The notes: a model not told the origin generated them from the sequence alone. DNA of 64,000 nt from Comamonadaceae bacterium (GCA_021299875.1 JAJTEW010000004.1:248001-312000), one strand, 5' to 3'; counted from the first letter of the stretch, positions 1-9,540 are shown. A program made the numbers and translations.

Positions 1-480
1 ATTGATGTCTTGGTCAACAGCGCAGGCCACGGCCCCAAAGGCCCGGTGCTGGAGTTGACCGATGCGCAGTGGCACTTGGGCATGGACATGTATTTCTTGA
101 ACGTGGTGCGGGCCGTGCGTCTGGTGGCCCCCATCATGGTTCAGCAAAAGTCAGGGGCCATCATCAACATCTCGAGTGCGTGGGTCGATGAGCCCAGCGC
201 GATGTTCCCGACTTCTGCAGTGGCCCGCGCCGGCCTGGCCGCTTTCACCAAACTGTTTGCCGATGAGCATGCCGTGCACAACGTGCGCATGAACAATGTG
301 TTGCCCGGCTGGATCGACAGCCTGCCCGCCAAGGAAGAGCGCCGCGAAAGCGTGCCCATGCAGCGTTATGGCACGAGCGAAGAAGTGGCCGCCACGATTG
401 CTTTTTTGGCCTCAGAGGGCGCGGCCTACATCACCGGCCAAAGCTTGCGCATCGACGGTGGTCTGATGCGCTCGCTCTGA
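1..480 (+). CDS. SDR family oxidoreductase, 5'-truncated by the window edge
   Basis: These are the last 159 residues of a short-chain dehydrogenase/reductase. The true start and the N-terminal nucleotide-binding TGxxxGxG loop lie outside the window. Visible core motifs are NSAG (visible residues 6-9), INISSAW with the usual catalytic serine (about 57-59), VLPGWIDS and the C-terminal ITGQSLRIDGG. The YxxxK catalytic pair is absent: the aligned segment reads SAVAR, so Tyr becomes Ser and Lys becomes Arg. I recall a subgroup of SDRs with a PTSAVxRAGL stretch at this point, so this is probably a family trait and not a mutation. Substrate unknown. It is convergent with the next gene, 21 bases away. 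Confidence 0.85.
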   Translation: MDVLVNSAGHGPKGPVLELTDAQWHLGMDMYFLNVVRAVRLVAPIMVQQKSGAIINISSAWVDEPSAMFPTSAVARAGLAAFTKLFADEHAVHNVRMNNVLPGWIDSLPAKEERRESVPMQRYGTSEEVAATIAFLASEGAAYITGQSLRIDGGLMRSL

Positions 481-501
481 GCCAAACGCTGTCTCAGCGC
501 A

Positions 502-1359
502 TCAGGGGTTGCAAAAGTCGCAGCGGCTCGGGTCAGCCCAGGGCTGCGAAGACAGGGTGCGTTGCTCTTCGTGCTGGCATGACGTGCAGTGCCACACTTG
601 TGCAATTGGCAGCCGCGTCTTTTGGCCGCAGGACCGGCACGGCAGGCCCGCAACCCGTGATTGAACCCAAAAGCCTGGGTTTTGGCATTGTGGGCATGGG
701 GACTGCAGTTTGAGGATCAAATCGTCGCAAGCCTTGCGGATGAGCTCTTGTCTTGTGGGGTTGCAAAACGCGCGCAGGTCGTTTTCGACGAACACCTTGC
801 CACTGACCGATTGCGCTTGAAGTTGGGCAAACACCCGAAGCAGGGTCTCTTCGTCGTGGATGTTTTTGACGATGTCCAAATGGTCTTCGTGGTCAGGCCG
901 CATCACCAAGTGGTGCCCGGGAAATTTGGCCTCTTGGGCAAACCGCATCAACTCGTCCAAGTTGGTGACGGTCCTGTGCAGGCTTTGCGCGGGGCCGTGT
1001 GCAAAGCCTGTCACTTCAAGCGCTTGGGCCGGGTCGACCCACAGGAGCAGCTCGGTGTTCCAGGGCATGAAGCCGCCAAAGGGGTCAGACCCGAAAGAGC
1101 CCTCGCTGGCGATGCCGATGGGGGCGCCGGTCAGGGCCATGCCGATCTGTGCTTTGCGACGTGCTGCATCGAGTTGGGAGCCTGGCCGAGCGATCTCGCG
1201 GGTGTAAGTGCCCAGTTGGTCGGTATCAAAGGCGTCGGTGTGAACCAGCTCACAGCCCAAGGCGGACTCCAGAGGGGTCTTCACCAAACCTTGTTTGCCG
1301 TGTTGCGTGAGAAATGCAACTCGGCGAGCCGGATGAGGGCCCTCTTTCGATCTGTCCAT
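502..1359 (-). CDS. DUF6671 family protein with C-terminal zinc ribbons
   Basis: A 285-residue soluble protein that I recognise as DUF6671-like; no biochemical role is known to me. The N-terminal two thirds contain conserved-looking stretches such as GCELVHTDAFDTDQLGT and GIASEGSFGSDP. The last 60 residues or so hold four CxxC pairs (CPQC, CRSC, CTSC, CDFC), enough for two structural zinc sites of the zinc-ribbon type. There is no signal peptide or membrane segment. It lies just downstream of sbtA on the same strand with only 7 bases between stop and start, so the two may be co-transcribed. Confidence 0.75.
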   Translation of the reverse strand: MDRSKEGPHPARRVAFLTQHGKQGLVKTPLESALGCELVHTDAFDTDQLGTYTREIARPGSQLDAARRKAQIGMALTGAPIGIASEGSFGSDPFGGFMPWNTELLLWVDPAQALEVTGFAHGPAQSLHRTVTNLDELMRFAQEAKFPGHHLVMRPDHEDHLDIVKNIHDEETLLRVFAQLQAQSVSGKVFVENDLRAFCNPTRQELIRKACDDLILKLQSPCPQCQNPGFWVQSRVAGLPCRSCGQKTRLPIAQVWHCTSCQHEEQRTLSSQPWADPSRCDFCNP

Positions 1360-1366
1360 GCCAACC

Positions 1367-2359
1367 TTACATCAGAACCCCTTGGGCCACCGCCACGTAG
1401 ATGGGGATTCCAAACACAATGTTCAACGGAAAGGTGATGCCCAGACTCAGACCGAAATAAAGGGAAGGGTTGGCCTCAGGCAGTGCGTAGCGCAGCACCG
1501 CCGGGACCGCAATGTAAGACGCACTGGCTGCCAAAACCATGAGCAGGGCGCCATCACCAGCCGATAAATTTAGCAGAAATGCCAGACCCAAAGCCAGCGA
1601 GGCGTGCACGACAGGGCCTACGATGGCGTAAGCCACCAACACAGGCGACTTGCCTTTGACCTGTGGCAGATTTCGGGCCGCCATCAAACCCATGTCGAGC
1701 AAGAAGAAGGCCAACATGCCTTTGAACAGGTCGACCGAGAACGGCTGCATGGCGGATTTGCCGGCGTCGCCGGTGATCATGCCAATCGCCATCGCGCCCA
1801 GCAGCAGCAACTGCGCGCCGTCGGTGAAGGATTCATGAAGGATCTTGCCGACCGAGACACCGGTTTTGGGCGCGGGTACGCCATCGGCTGTCGCCACGGC
1901 ACCTTTGGTCGCTTTTTGGCGCAGGGAGTTGGCAAACACCACGGCCAAGATGATGGCGGGCGATTCCATCAAGGCCATGGCCGCAGCCATGTGACCACCA
2001 TAAGCAATGTCTTGGTTTTCCAGGAATTGAACAGCGGTGACAAAAGTGACCGCACTGACCGACCCATAGGTGGCGGCGACCGCAGCGGCATCAAAACCCG
2101 ACACAAAGCGGCGCAAGAGGGTGTAGCCGATCAAGGGGATGAAGATGGCCAACCCCACGGCTGCGGCCAGACTGATACCCACATTGGCCGTCAAGCCCGA
2201 CTGTGAAAGTGCAAAGCCGCCTTTGAGTCCCAAAGCCATCAACAGGTAGAGCGACAAGAAGCGGGAAATGGCGGGGGGGATTTCAAGGTTCGATTTGACG
2301 GTGCCAGCCAATACACCAAAGATGAAAAAGAGAATCGCAGGATCGATCAGGTTTTGCAT
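1367..2359 (-). CDS. sbtA: Sodium-dependent bicarbonate transporter SbtA family
   Basis: A 330-residue, very hydrophobic inner-membrane protein of the SbtA (DUF897) family. Characterised members take up bicarbonate together with sodium. The family-like segment GTVKSNLEIPPAISRFLS lies near residue 19 at the end of the first membrane helix. About ten helices follow, split by a hydrophilic stretch near residues 155-180, as in cyanobacterial SbtA. No SbtB (PII-like) partner is seen next to it. It is divergent from a LysR regulator 83 bases away, a common arrangement for regulated carbon-uptake genes. The host looks heterotrophic in this window, so the bicarbonate may serve anaplerotic carboxylation; that is inference. 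Confidence 0.85.
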   Translation of the reverse strand: MQNLIDPAILFFIFGVLAGTVKSNLEIPPAISRFLSLYLLMALGLKGGFALSQSGLTANVGISLAAAVGLAIFIPLIGYTLLRRFVSGFDAAAVAATYGSVSAVTFVTAVQFLENQDIAYGGHMAAAMALMESPAIILAVVFANSLRQKATKGAVATADGVPAPKTGVSVGKILHESFTDGAQLLLLGAMAIGMITGDAGKSAMQPFSVDLFKGMLAFFLLDMGLMAARNLPQVKGKSPVLVAYAIVGPVVHASLALGLAFLLNLSAGDGALLMVLAASASYIAVPAVLRYALPEANPSLYFGLSLGITFPLNIVFGIPIYVAVAQGVLM

Positions 2360-2442
2360 TTGTTATTCCTTGGCGCGATCTTAAAAACTTGCAGTCGTCT
2401 TGTAAAATCGATTCTTATGCAGTCAGCTATAGGTAAAAGTCT
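2360..2442. promoter_or_regulatory. Divergent sbtA/lysR control region
   Basis: An AT-richer 83-base spacer between two divergent start codons. It must hold both promoters and probably the LysR operator. A direct repeat tGCAGTC occurs at 2390-2396 and 2418-2424, 28 bases apart, about three helical turns. I see no convincing full -35/-10 pair, so the exact sites are not called. Confidence 0.45.
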
Positions 2443-3351
2443 ATGAATGTCACGTTTCGTCAATTGCGTTTGTTCTTGGCCTTGGCCGAAACGGGCAGCG
2501 TGAGTGCGGCGGCCAAAGTGATGCATGTGACCCAACCCACCGCTTCAATGCAGCTCAAGGAGATGAGCTTGTCGGTGGGTCTGGCGCTCTATGAGGTGAT
2601 TGGAAAAAAAATTAACCTCACGGATGTCGGTAAGGAGCTGGCCGTCACCGCGCGTGCTGTGGCACAGACCTGGGACGCTTTTGAGCAAAACGTCGATGCG
2701 GCCAAGGGACTGTCGCGGGGCAAATTGCGGGTGGCGGTGGTCAGCACAGCCAAGTACTTCATGCCGCATTTGATTGGCAGTTTTTGTACCAAACATCCGG
2801 CCATCGACGTGTCGCTTGAAATTTTGAACCGCGATGGCGTGGTGCACCGCTTGCGTGAAAACCTGGACGATCTGTACATCATGTCCATGCCTCCCAAAGA
2901 CATGGATTTGGGTGACGAGGCCTTCATGCCCAATCCGATTGTGTTGATTGCGCCCAATGCCGACCCCTTGGCCAAACGCACGCAGATCAGTTTGCACGAG
3001 TTGACCCAGCGCCGCTTCATCGTGCGCGAAAAAGGTTCGGGCACCCGCATGGCCGCTGACCAGTTTTTCCGGAAAATGAAGTTTCGCCCCGACGTCCGAT
3101 TGGAGTTGGGCAGCAATGAAGCCGTCAAGGAGTCGGTGGCCGGAGGCTTGGGCTTGGGCGTGGTGTCACGCCATGCTTTGCACGGGCATAAAAAAGAAAA
3201 CGGTGTGAGTGTGATTGACATCGAGGGCTTCCCGGTGTCGTCGGCTTGGCACATTGTGTACCCGGCCAGCAAAAAGCTGTCACCTTTGGCCTTGGCTTTC
3301 AAAAAGCACATGATCCAAGAGGTCGGTCGGCGCAAATGGCCACTGGCCTGA
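2443..3351 (+). CDS. LysR family transcriptional regulator (CbbR/CmpR-like)
   Basis: A 302-residue LysR-type regulator of normal length. The N-terminal winged helix (residues 1-60) begins with FRQLRLFLALAETGSVSAAA and continues through VTQPTASMQLKEM. A periplasmic-binding-protein-like effector domain starts near residue 90 (GKLRVAVVSTAKYFMP), the pattern of CbbR/CmpR regulators of carbon-fixation and bicarbonate genes. The divergent sbtA gene supports a role in controlling bicarbonate uptake. The start is the ATG at 2443; no better upstream start is present. Effector unknown. Confidence 0.88.
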   Translation: MNVTFRQLRLFLALAETGSVSAAAKVMHVTQPTASMQLKEMSLSVGLALYEVIGKKINLTDVGKELAVTARAVAQTWDAFEQNVDAAKGLSRGKLRVAVVSTAKYFMPHLIGSFCTKHPAIDVSLEILNRDGVVHRLRENLDDLYIMSMPPKDMDLGDEAFMPNPIVLIAPNADPLAKRTQISLHELTQRRFIVREKGSGTRMAADQFFRKMKFRPDVRLELGSNEAVKESVAGGLGLGVVSRHALHGHKKENGVSVIDIEGFPVSSAWHIVYPASKKLSPLALAFKKHMIQEVGRRKWPLA

Positions 3352-3376
3352 GGCCGTCCGGTGCATTGCGCTCAAC

Positions 3377-4624
3377 TCAAGGCGTTGTGAACACCGTCAA
3401 CACCCCGGTGTAGCCGTACAACTGGTTGCGGGCGATTTCGCCTGCAGCGAAAAATCCCACTAGGGGCACATCGCCTAAAGCGTGGCGAATGATCTGCAAC
3501 TCGGCGCTAGGGCCCCCAAAATGCGGGCCGCCCCGTCCAGTGCAACTCACATACACCGCCCCAGCCACGCGTGGGCCCGCCGTGGGCAGTGTGGGCAAGG
3601 GGTTGTCGCTCATGGCATGGATGGCTTCGATGGACAGCGTCTCGGGCTCTAATTCTTCGCGGATTTCGGCGCACACGCGCACCAAGTCGGCCCGTGCGGC
3701 TTGCACATCCCGGCGGCAAAAGGTGAGCAGCATGCCGGGCTCCAGATTTTCTGCGACGGCCACGCCTTGGCGCAAAGGATCCAGCCCAATGATGTGCCGT
3801 ACCCGCACATCGTTGCCCAAATGGCCGGTTCGGCCCACGCCAGAATGCCCCGCCGCGCTCAAGCCCACCAACGTAGAGCGCACCACGGCAATGGCCTTTT
3901 GGGGCTCGCTCAGGCTGATGCCCAAATCGGCCAGCATCACATCGAGCGCCGCCTCGCCTGCCAGTTGCAGCACCACATGCCCTTCGGACTGGGTGATCTC
4001 GCGCTCAGGTGAAATCGGCTGACAGCCTTGCGTGACGCGCGACATCAAAGAAACATCTGGCGAAAAAGCCACCCCGCTCAAACCGCCTTCGAGCACGCCA
4101 CCGTGCACTTCCGATCCGCCTGCATCGTCGGCACGCACGGCGAACTGCACACTGCGCGTGCGGCTGGCACTGAGGCCACCAAATAAATAGCCCTGCTGTG
4201 TGCGGCTCGCCATTTCTGCGATCAGCTCGGCCAGGTCGGGTGTGTGGGGGTCTGCATGCACCAGCGCCGCATCGGCCCAAGCCGCAGGCAGGGGCGTCAC
4301 GCCGGAAAACACCCGGTATTGCTCGGGTGTCAGGTCGCACAGCATGAGCGCCATGGCGGGCTCATCAAAGTATTCGGCGTTGTTGACCGCCACACCGATG
4401 CCCACCGTGCCTGCCCAGTCGGGGACACCTGGCAAGGCCTGCCGCAAATGGTCCAGCAGCGCCTGCGCGTGGGGCGCGTAATGGTCGGTGATGTACAGCA
4501 GGCCCAAGCGAGGCTGAGTGGCGTAATCGGGCAGCACCATTTGGGCTTGCAATTGCGCCAAGACCAAGCCCGCAGCCATGCGCCACTGTGGGTGCGTGGC
4601 ATGGCCACAGGGAAACAACTTCAT
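3377..4624 (-). CDS. FIST N- and C-domain signal-sensing protein
   Basis: A soluble protein of 415 residues with the FIST_N then FIST_C arrangement, a sensory module thought to bind small ligands such as amino acids. Visible segments include LLYITDHYAPHAQALLDHLR near residue 45, VGIGVAVNNAEYFDEP, GYLFGGLSASRT, and near the C terminus YVSCTGRGGPHFG and VPLVGFFAAGEIARN, the last being typical of FIST_C. The ATG at 4624 is preferred; a TTG two codons upstream is possible. The ATG lies 7 bases after the phaM stop, so translation is probably coupled. No output domain is fused, so any partner is unknown. Confidence 0.82.
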   Translation of the reverse strand: MKLFPCGHATHPQWRMAAGLVLAQLQAQMVLPDYATQPRLGLLYITDHYAPHAQALLDHLRQALPGVPDWAGTVGIGVAVNNAEYFDEPAMALMLCDLTPEQYRVFSGVTPLPAAWADAALVHADPHTPDLAELIAEMASRTQQGYLFGGLSASRTRSVQFAVRADDAGGSEVHGGVLEGGLSGVAFSPDVSLMSRVTQGCQPISPEREITQSEGHVVLQLAGEAALDVMLADLGISLSEPQKAIAVVRSTLVGLSAAGHSGVGRTGHLGNDVRVRHIIGLDPLRQGVAVAENLEPGMLLTFCRRDVQAARADLVRVCAEIREELEPETLSIEAIHAMSDNPLPTLPTAGPRVAGAVYVSCTGRGGPHFGGPSAELQIIRHALGDVPLVGFFAAGEIARNQLYGYTGVLTVFTTP

Positions 4625-4631
4625 AGACAAC

Positions 4632-5483
4632 TTATTTCAAAACGCTTTTGCGTGCAGTCCGAGTGGCTGGCTTGGTTGCTGGTTTTTTGACCGAGACGGT
4701 CTTGACCGATTTGGCAGCCACACCCGCTTGAGCAGCTTGAGCTGGCTTCGCCGATGCGGGCTTGGCGCGTTGACCCCGAGCGGTGGTCGAAGACGCGCCG
4801 GGCTTGCGGGGCGCTTGAGGCCGCTGGCCGGCTGCAGTCTTGGACGTTTTGGCGGTGGCGTTTTTGGCGCGCATGCCGGCCTTCATGGCTTCGCCAGCCA
4901 CGTCCTTCAAAGCGGCGGCGGCAATGCCCTGAAACTGTTGGGTCAAAGCGCCCCACCATTGCATCGGGTCCACGGCAGGCTGACTCGCCGATTCAGCGGT
5001 CTTGGTTTCGCTGGCCGGGCTTGCCTCTTCCTTGGGGGCTTCGCTTGGCGTGGGCTGTGGTGTGGCCGTTTGTGGCGCAGGCTTGGGGCTGAACAGAGAA
5101 GACTTGGACACGCTGGCGGTGTCGGCGGGTGCGGCCTGTTCAGGCTCACTGACCGGGGGCTTGGCCGTGAACGCTTTGGCCAGATCGGCCATGTTGACGT
5201 TCATGCTTTGCAGGGTGGTCAAGGTCATCTTTTGCACCTCCATCGCTTGGATGGTGGCTTTGAGCGCCGTGGTGTTTTGTTCCAACCAAAACAGCACCGA
5301 CTTCAATTCTTGGATGCGCTTGTCGATGTCTTCAATGCTGAGCGTGGGAGCCACCCAGCTGGCCATGCCGGGCATGCCGCCAGCCGCAGAGGCTTGGGCA
5401 GCCGATGCGGTTTTGGACAGGTTTTGTAAAAAGTCAAAGCCCGGCACGAATTGGCCAAAGCCGAAGGCAGAAGGTTCGCTCAT
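4632..5483 (-). CDS. phaM: PhaM family polyhydroxyalkanoate granule regulator
   Basis: A 283-residue protein matching PhaM, which activates PHA synthase PhaC and ties PHB granules to the nucleoid in Cupriavidus-type bacteria. The conserved N-terminal half carries FGFGQFVPGFDFLQNL and a helical block (LSIEDIDKRIQELKSVLFWL) with a predicted coiled-coil character. The C-terminal third is low-complexity and rich in Ala, Pro, Lys and Ser, like the histone-tail region through which PhaM binds DNA. No other PHA genes are in the window. A hairpin directly before the start codon may overlap its ribosome-binding site. Confidence 0.85.
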   Translation of the reverse strand: MSEPSAFGFGQFVPGFDFLQNLSKTASAAQASAAGGMPGMASWVAPTLSIEDIDKRIQELKSVLFWLEQNTTALKATIQAMEVQKMTLTTLQSMNVNMADLAKAFTAKPPVSEPEQAAPADTASVSKSSLFSPKPAPQTATPQPTPSEAPKEEASPASETKTAESASQPAVDPMQWWGALTQQFQGIAAAALKDVAGEAMKAGMRAKNATAKTSKTAAGQRPQAPRKPGASSTTARGQRAKPASAKPAQAAQAGVAAKSVKTVSVKKPATKPATRTARKSVLK

Positions 5484-5484
5484 G

Positions 5485-5507
5485 GCAGATCCTTGAAAGT
5501 GATCTGC
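5485..5507 (-). promoter_or_regulatory. Hairpin over the phaM ribosome-binding site
   Basis: A perfect 7-bp inverted repeat, GCAGATC / GATCTGC with a 9-base loop, ends one base before the phaM start. On the coding strand the likely Shine-Dalgarno AAGGA (6 bases before ATG) spans the loop and the downstream stem arm. Folding could limit initiation; this is inference from sequence only. Confidence 0.4.
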
Positions 5508-5572
5508 AAAGCTTACCCGAAGACGCTGGAGGCTTGGACCGATAAGCCCCCTACAACGGGTTCACCCAACGC

Positions 5573-6667
5573 TCACCCTTCCACAAACACCCGTGCCTTG
5601 CGCGGCGTCAGCACCAGCGTCTCGCCTTCTTTGAAGTCTTGCTGGCGGTATTGCGAGGCCGACAATTGCGCCTCGATCACCGCATCCTTGCCAAACATGC
5701 CCGCTTCGACAGGTTCGAGCTCCAGCCGTGCCACAGGCCCCACCACGATGGCACGGGTCAGCTTGGCCACGATGCCGGTGTGGGCGGTGCCCGCTGTGTA
5801 ACGTGTCACATCTAGGTCGTGCGGGCGCACATAGGCAAAGGCTTTGGCGTCTTGCACTTGGCCGTGCTCGGGGCTTTCCAGGCGGATGGCGTGTTGGTCG
5901 GCGCCTATCAGCATCTCGCCTTCGTGGGCGCGGCCATGGAACAGGTTCACATCGCCCAAAAAGCCATACACAAAGGGGCTGGCCGGGTGGTCCCACACCT
6001 GTTGGGGCGAGCCGATTTGCTCGATGTTGCCCTTGTTCATCAGCACCACGCGGTCGGCCACTTCCAGGGCTTCTTCCTGGTCGTGCGTCACAAAGATGCT
6101 GGTCACATGCAGCTCGTCGTGCAGGCGGCGCAACCAGCGGCGCAGCTCCTTGCGCACTTTCGCGTCCAGCGCGCCAAAAGGTTCGTCCAGCAGCAACACC
6201 TTGGGCTCAACCGCCAAGGCGCGTGCGAGCGCAATGCGTTGGCGTTGACCGCCCGACAACTGCGAAGGGTAACGATCGGCCAACCAATCGAGTTGCACCA
6301 AACCCAGCAACTCGTGCACTTTGCGGTTGATTTCGCTTTCACTCGGACGTTCGCTGCGCGGCTTGACGCGCAGGCCAAAGGCCACGTTTTCGAAGACCGT
6401 CATGTGGCGAAACAGCGCGTAGTGCTGGAACACAAAGCCCACCTGTCTCTCGCGCACATGCACATGTGTGGTGTCTTCGCCGCTGAAGGCGATGGTGCCC
6501 TGGTCGGCCGTTTCTAAGCCTGCGATGATGCGCAGCAGCGTGGTTTTGCCGCAGCCCGATGGCCCCAGCAAGGCGACCAATTCGCCCGATTCGATGTCAA
6601 GACTGACATTGTTCAGCGCGGTGAAGTCACCAAACTGTTTGTCGATGTTGCGGATTTCGATGCTCAT
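5573..6667 (-). CDS. cysA: Sulfate/thiosulfate ABC transporter ATPase CysA
   Basis: A 364-residue ABC ATPase that powers sulfate/thiosulfate import through CysT-CysW. Walker A is GPSGCGKTT (about residues 35-43), the signature is [15 protein letters not shown], Walker B is [12 protein letters not shown] and the H-loop is VTHDQEEA. After about residue 240 comes the C-terminal TOBE-like domain typical of CysA ([12 protein letters not shown]). It is the last gene of the operon, starting 27 bases after cysW. Length and domains are normal. Confidence 0.93.
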   Translation of the reverse strand: MSIEIRNIDKQFGDFTALNNVSLDIESGELVALLGPSGCGKTTLLRIIAGLETADQGTIAFSGEDTTHVHVRERQVGFVFQHYALFRHMTVFENVAFGLRVKPRSERPSESEINRKVHELLGLVQLDWLADRYPSQLSGGQRQRIALARALAVEPKVLLLDEPFGALDAKVRKELRRWLRRLHDELHVTSIFVTHDQEEALEVADRVVLMNKGNIEQIGSPQQVWDHPASPFVYGFLGDVNLFHGRAHEGEMLIGADQHAIRLESPEHGQVQDAKAFAYVRPHDLDVTRYTAGTAHTGIVAKLTRAIVVGPVARLELEPVEAGMFGKDAVIEAQLSASQYRQQDFKEGETLVLTPRKARVFVEG

Positions 6668-6694
6668 GTTTCAAACCAGAATCAAAAGGGGAAG

Positions 6695-7582
6695 TCAGTG
6701 GACGGGCTGCTCAGGCGGCGTGTTGGCCGACGCTTGGATTTCTTTTTCATGCTGCCATTCAATGAAGGACTTGATGGCCAAAGTGACCAGCGCCAGCAAA
6801 GCCAGCAACGAAGCCACGGCAAAAGCGGCCACGGACTGGTATTCGTTGTAGAGGATCTCCACATGCAAAGGCATGGTGTTGGTCTGCCCGCGGATGTGGC
6901 CCGACACCACCGACACCGCACCGAACTCGCCCATGGCCCGCGCATTGCACAAGATGACGCCGTACAGCAGGCCCCATTTGATGTTGGGCAAAGTGACCCG
7001 CCAAAAGGTTTGCCAACCTGTGGCACCCAACACGATGGCCGCTTGTTCTTCTTCGCTGCCTTGCGCTTGCATGAGCGGAATCAACTCGCGCGCAATGAAG
7101 GGAAAGGTGACAAACACCGTGGCCAAGATGATGCCGGGTACCGCAAACACGATCTTGATGTCGTTGGCTTGCAGCCAAGGGTCGAACCAGCCATGCGCCC
7201 CAAACACCAGCACATAGACCATGCCCGCCACCACAGGCGACACCGAAAAGGGCAAGTCCACCAATGTGGTCAACAGCGACTTGCCCTTGAACTCGTACTT
7301 GGCAATGGCCCAGGCCGCTGCCACGCCAAACACCAAATTGAGCGGCACCGCCACGGCAGCGACGATCAACGTCAGACGAATCGCCGACCAGGCATCGGGC
7401 TCCTTGAGCGCCTCCAGATAAGCGTCCAGGCCTTTGCGCAGCGCTTCGGTGAACACCGCCGCCAATGGCAAGACCAAAAACAAAAACATGAAGGCCAGCG
7501 CCAGGCCAATCAGGCCTCGGCGAATCCAGCGGGCTTCGGTGGTGCCCGCTTGGACTTTGTTGGCGGTGAGGCTTGGGCTCAT
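6695..7582 (-). CDS. cysW: Sulfate ABC transporter permease CysW
   Basis: An inner-membrane permease of 295 residues, with helices from about residue 20 and the EAA loop region near [19 protein letters not shown]. The segment [21 protein letters not shown] is characteristic of CysW. An upstream in-frame start exists at 7612. I choose the ATG at 7582 because it overlaps the cysT stop in an ATGA, the usual sign of translational coupling, and gives a family-like N terminus (MSPSLTAN). It forms a heterodimeric channel with CysT. Confidence 0.92.
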   Translation of the reverse strand: MSPSLTANKVQAGTTEARWIRRGLIGLALAFMFLFLVLPLAAVFTEALRKGLDAYLEALKEPDAWSAIRLTLIVAAVAVPLNLVFGVAAAWAIAKYEFKGKSLLTTLVDLPFSVSPVVAGMVYVLVFGAHGWFDPWLQANDIKIVFAVPGIILATVFVTFPFIARELIPLMQAQGSEEEQAAIVLGATGWQTFWRVTLPNIKWGLLYGVILCNARAMGEFGAVSVVSGHIRGQTNTMPLHVEILYNEYQSVAAFAVASLLALLALVTLAIKSFIEWQHEKEIQASANTPPEQPVH

Positions 7583-8442
7583 GACGAAGCGCCCGAACGG
7601 CGGCGTTGCCAAGTTTGCAAGCCGTTGATGACCAACAGCAACATGAATGAGATGACCAACATCACCAAGGCCACAGCCGTGGCACCTGCGTAGTCGTATT
7701 GCTCCAGCTTGCCAATGATGATCAGCGGTGTGATCTCGGACACCATGGGCATGTTGCCCGCAATGAAAATGACTGAGCCGTATTCACCGATGGCCCGCGC
7801 AAAAGCCATGGCAAAGCCCGTGAGCAGCGCAGGCGCAATGCTCGGGAAAATCACCCTGCTGAAGGTCTGCCAGCGCGTGGCGCCCAGGCAAGTGGCCGCT
7901 TCTTCGAGTTCTTTTTCGGCGTCTTCGAGCACCGGCTGCACCGTGCGCACCACAAAGGGCAGACCGATGAAGATGAGCGCGATCACCACCCCGTTGGGAT
8001 TGAAGGCCAGTTGAATGCCCAAAGGCTCCAGGTACTGGCCAATCCAGCCATTGCCCGCCAGCAAAGCCGTCAGTGAAATGCCCGCTACGGCAGTGGGCAA
8101 AGCAAAAGGCAAATCGACCAAGGCATCGACGAATTTTTTGCCAAAGAAGTCATAACGCACCAGCACCCAAGCCACCAGCAAGCCAAAAAACACATTGACC
8201 AGTGCGGCGATCAGCGACGCGCCAAAGGTCAGCCGGTAAGACGCCATGACGCGTGGGCTCGTCACGGCAACCCAGAACTGGTCCCAGCTCAAGGTGAAGG
8301 TTTTGAAGACCAGCGCCGACAGCGGGATCAGCACGATCAAGCACAGGTAAAAGAGGGTGAAGCCCAGGGTCAGGTTGAACCCGGGCAACACCCTGGCGGG
8401 CACCCGCCGCTTGGCAGGTGCCGCAATGGGCAATGCGGTCAT
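7579..8442 (-). CDS. cysT: Sulfate ABC transporter permease CysT
   Basis: A 287-residue inner-membrane permease, the partner of CysW (cysT, also called cysU). Six or so hydrophobic helices are visible, starting with [21 protein letters not shown]. The permease signature includes [17 protein letters not shown] and [17 protein letters not shown]. It starts 9 bases after the stop of the upstream binding-protein gene and overlaps cysW by four bases, consistent with a single transcript. Confidence 0.93.
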   Translation of the reverse strand: MTALPIAAPAKRRVPARVLPGFNLTLGFTLFYLCLIVLIPLSALVFKTFTLSWDQFWVAVTSPRVMASYRLTFGASLIAALVNVFFGLLVAWVLVRYDFFGKKFVDALVDLPFALPTAVAGISLTALLAGNGWIGQYLEPLGIQLAFNPNGVVIALIFIGLPFVVRTVQPVLEDAEKELEEAATCLGATRWQTFSRVIFPSIAPALLTGFAMAFARAIGEYGSVIFIAGNMPMVSEITPLIIIGKLEQYDYAGATAVALVMLVISFMLLLVINGLQTWQRRRSGASS

Positions 8443-8451
8443 GGCGAGAAC

Positions 8452-9444
8452 TTATTTGACGGTGTAAATCTTGTCGAACTGACCGCCGTCGTTGAAGTGC
8501 ACCCGCTGCGCTTCGGCAAAGGAGCCAAACACTTCGTCCACCGTGAACAGCTGCAAAGGCTTGAAGGTGTTGGCGTGCTTTCGGAGCACGGCCTGTGAAC
8601 GTGGACGCAGCGCATGCTTGGCCGCGATCTCTTGGGCTTTTTCAGAGTACAGGTAATCCAGGTAGGCCTTGGCCACAGCGCCCGTGCCTTTCTTGGCCAC
8701 GGTGCGCTCCACCACCGCCACCGGGTTTTCGGCCACGATGCTGATGGACGGGTGGATCGCATCGACCTTGCCCGCGCCAAATTCGCGGTCGACCGAGACC
8801 ACTTCGGACTCAAAGGTCACCAGCACATCCCCGATGTTGCGCTGCAAAAAGATGGTGGTGGCATCGCGTCCACCTTTGGCCAGCACCGGCACGTTTTTGT
8901 AGAGCTTGCCCACGAACTCGGCGGCTTGTGCGTCGCTGGCGCCCTTTTTCTTGGCGTAACCCCAAGCCGCCAAATAGGCCATGCGGCCGTTGCCACCCGT
9001 CTTGGGGTTGACCACGATCACCTGAATGCCGGGTTTGACCAGGTCGTCCCAGTCCTTGATGTTTTTCGGGTTGCCGTTGCGGGTGAGGAACAGCATGGTC
9101 GAGGTGGTGGGCGAAGCGTTGTGCGCAAAGCGCTTGTTCCAGTCTTTGGCCACTACACCGGTGCCGGCCAAAAAGTCCACGTCGGTGGTGGTGTTCATGG
9201 TCACGACATCGGCGTCCAGACCGTCATTGACCGCACGCGCCTGCGCGCTGGAGCCACCGTGGGCCTGATCGATCTTGATGTCTTTGCCGGTGGTCTTTTT
9301 GTAGTGCGCCACAAAAGCGGCGTTGTAGTCCTTGTAGAACTCCCGCGCCACGTCGTATGAGGCGTTGAGCAAGTTTTGAGCGTTGGCCGTCAGGGCCGAC
9401 AAGACCAGGGTGGTGGCCAAAGCGATGTGGGTGAGTTTTTTCAT
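8452..9444 (-). CDS. Sulfate ABC transporter periplasmic binding protein (copy 1)
   Basis: A 330-residue solute-binding protein of the Sbp/CysP type that delivers sulfate to CysT-CysW. A Sec signal peptide (MKKLTHIALATTLVLSALTANA) is cleaved near residue 22. The mature protein opens with the family stretch LLNASYDVAREFYKDYN, and later shows QAHGGSSAQARAV and NPKTGGNGRMAYLAAW, regions that line the anion pocket in Sbp. It is close in sequence to the next gene upstream, so the operon carries two paralogous receptors. Confidence 0.92.
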   Translation of the reverse strand: MKKLTHIALATTLVLSALTANAQNLLNASYDVAREFYKDYNAAFVAHYKKTTGKDIKIDQAHGGSSAQARAVNDGLDADVVTMNTTTDVDFLAGTGVVAKDWNKRFAHNASPTTSTMLFLTRNGNPKNIKDWDDLVKPGIQVIVVNPKTGGNGRMAYLAAWGYAKKKGASDAQAAEFVGKLYKNVPVLAKGGRDATTIFLQRNIGDVLVTFESEVVSVDREFGAGKVDAIHPSISIVAENPVAVVERTVAKKGTGAVAKAYLDYLYSEKAQEIAAKHALRPRSQAVLRKHANTFKPLQLFTVDEVFGSFAEAQRVHFNDGGQFDKIYTVK

Positions 9445-9540
9445 GGTGATTCAGTCTGGGACGGTGCAAGACATGGAAGGTCTTGAGTGGCTTGGACGAC
9501 CCATGGGATCGACCGCCATCAAGTCATGGCCGCGATTGTG

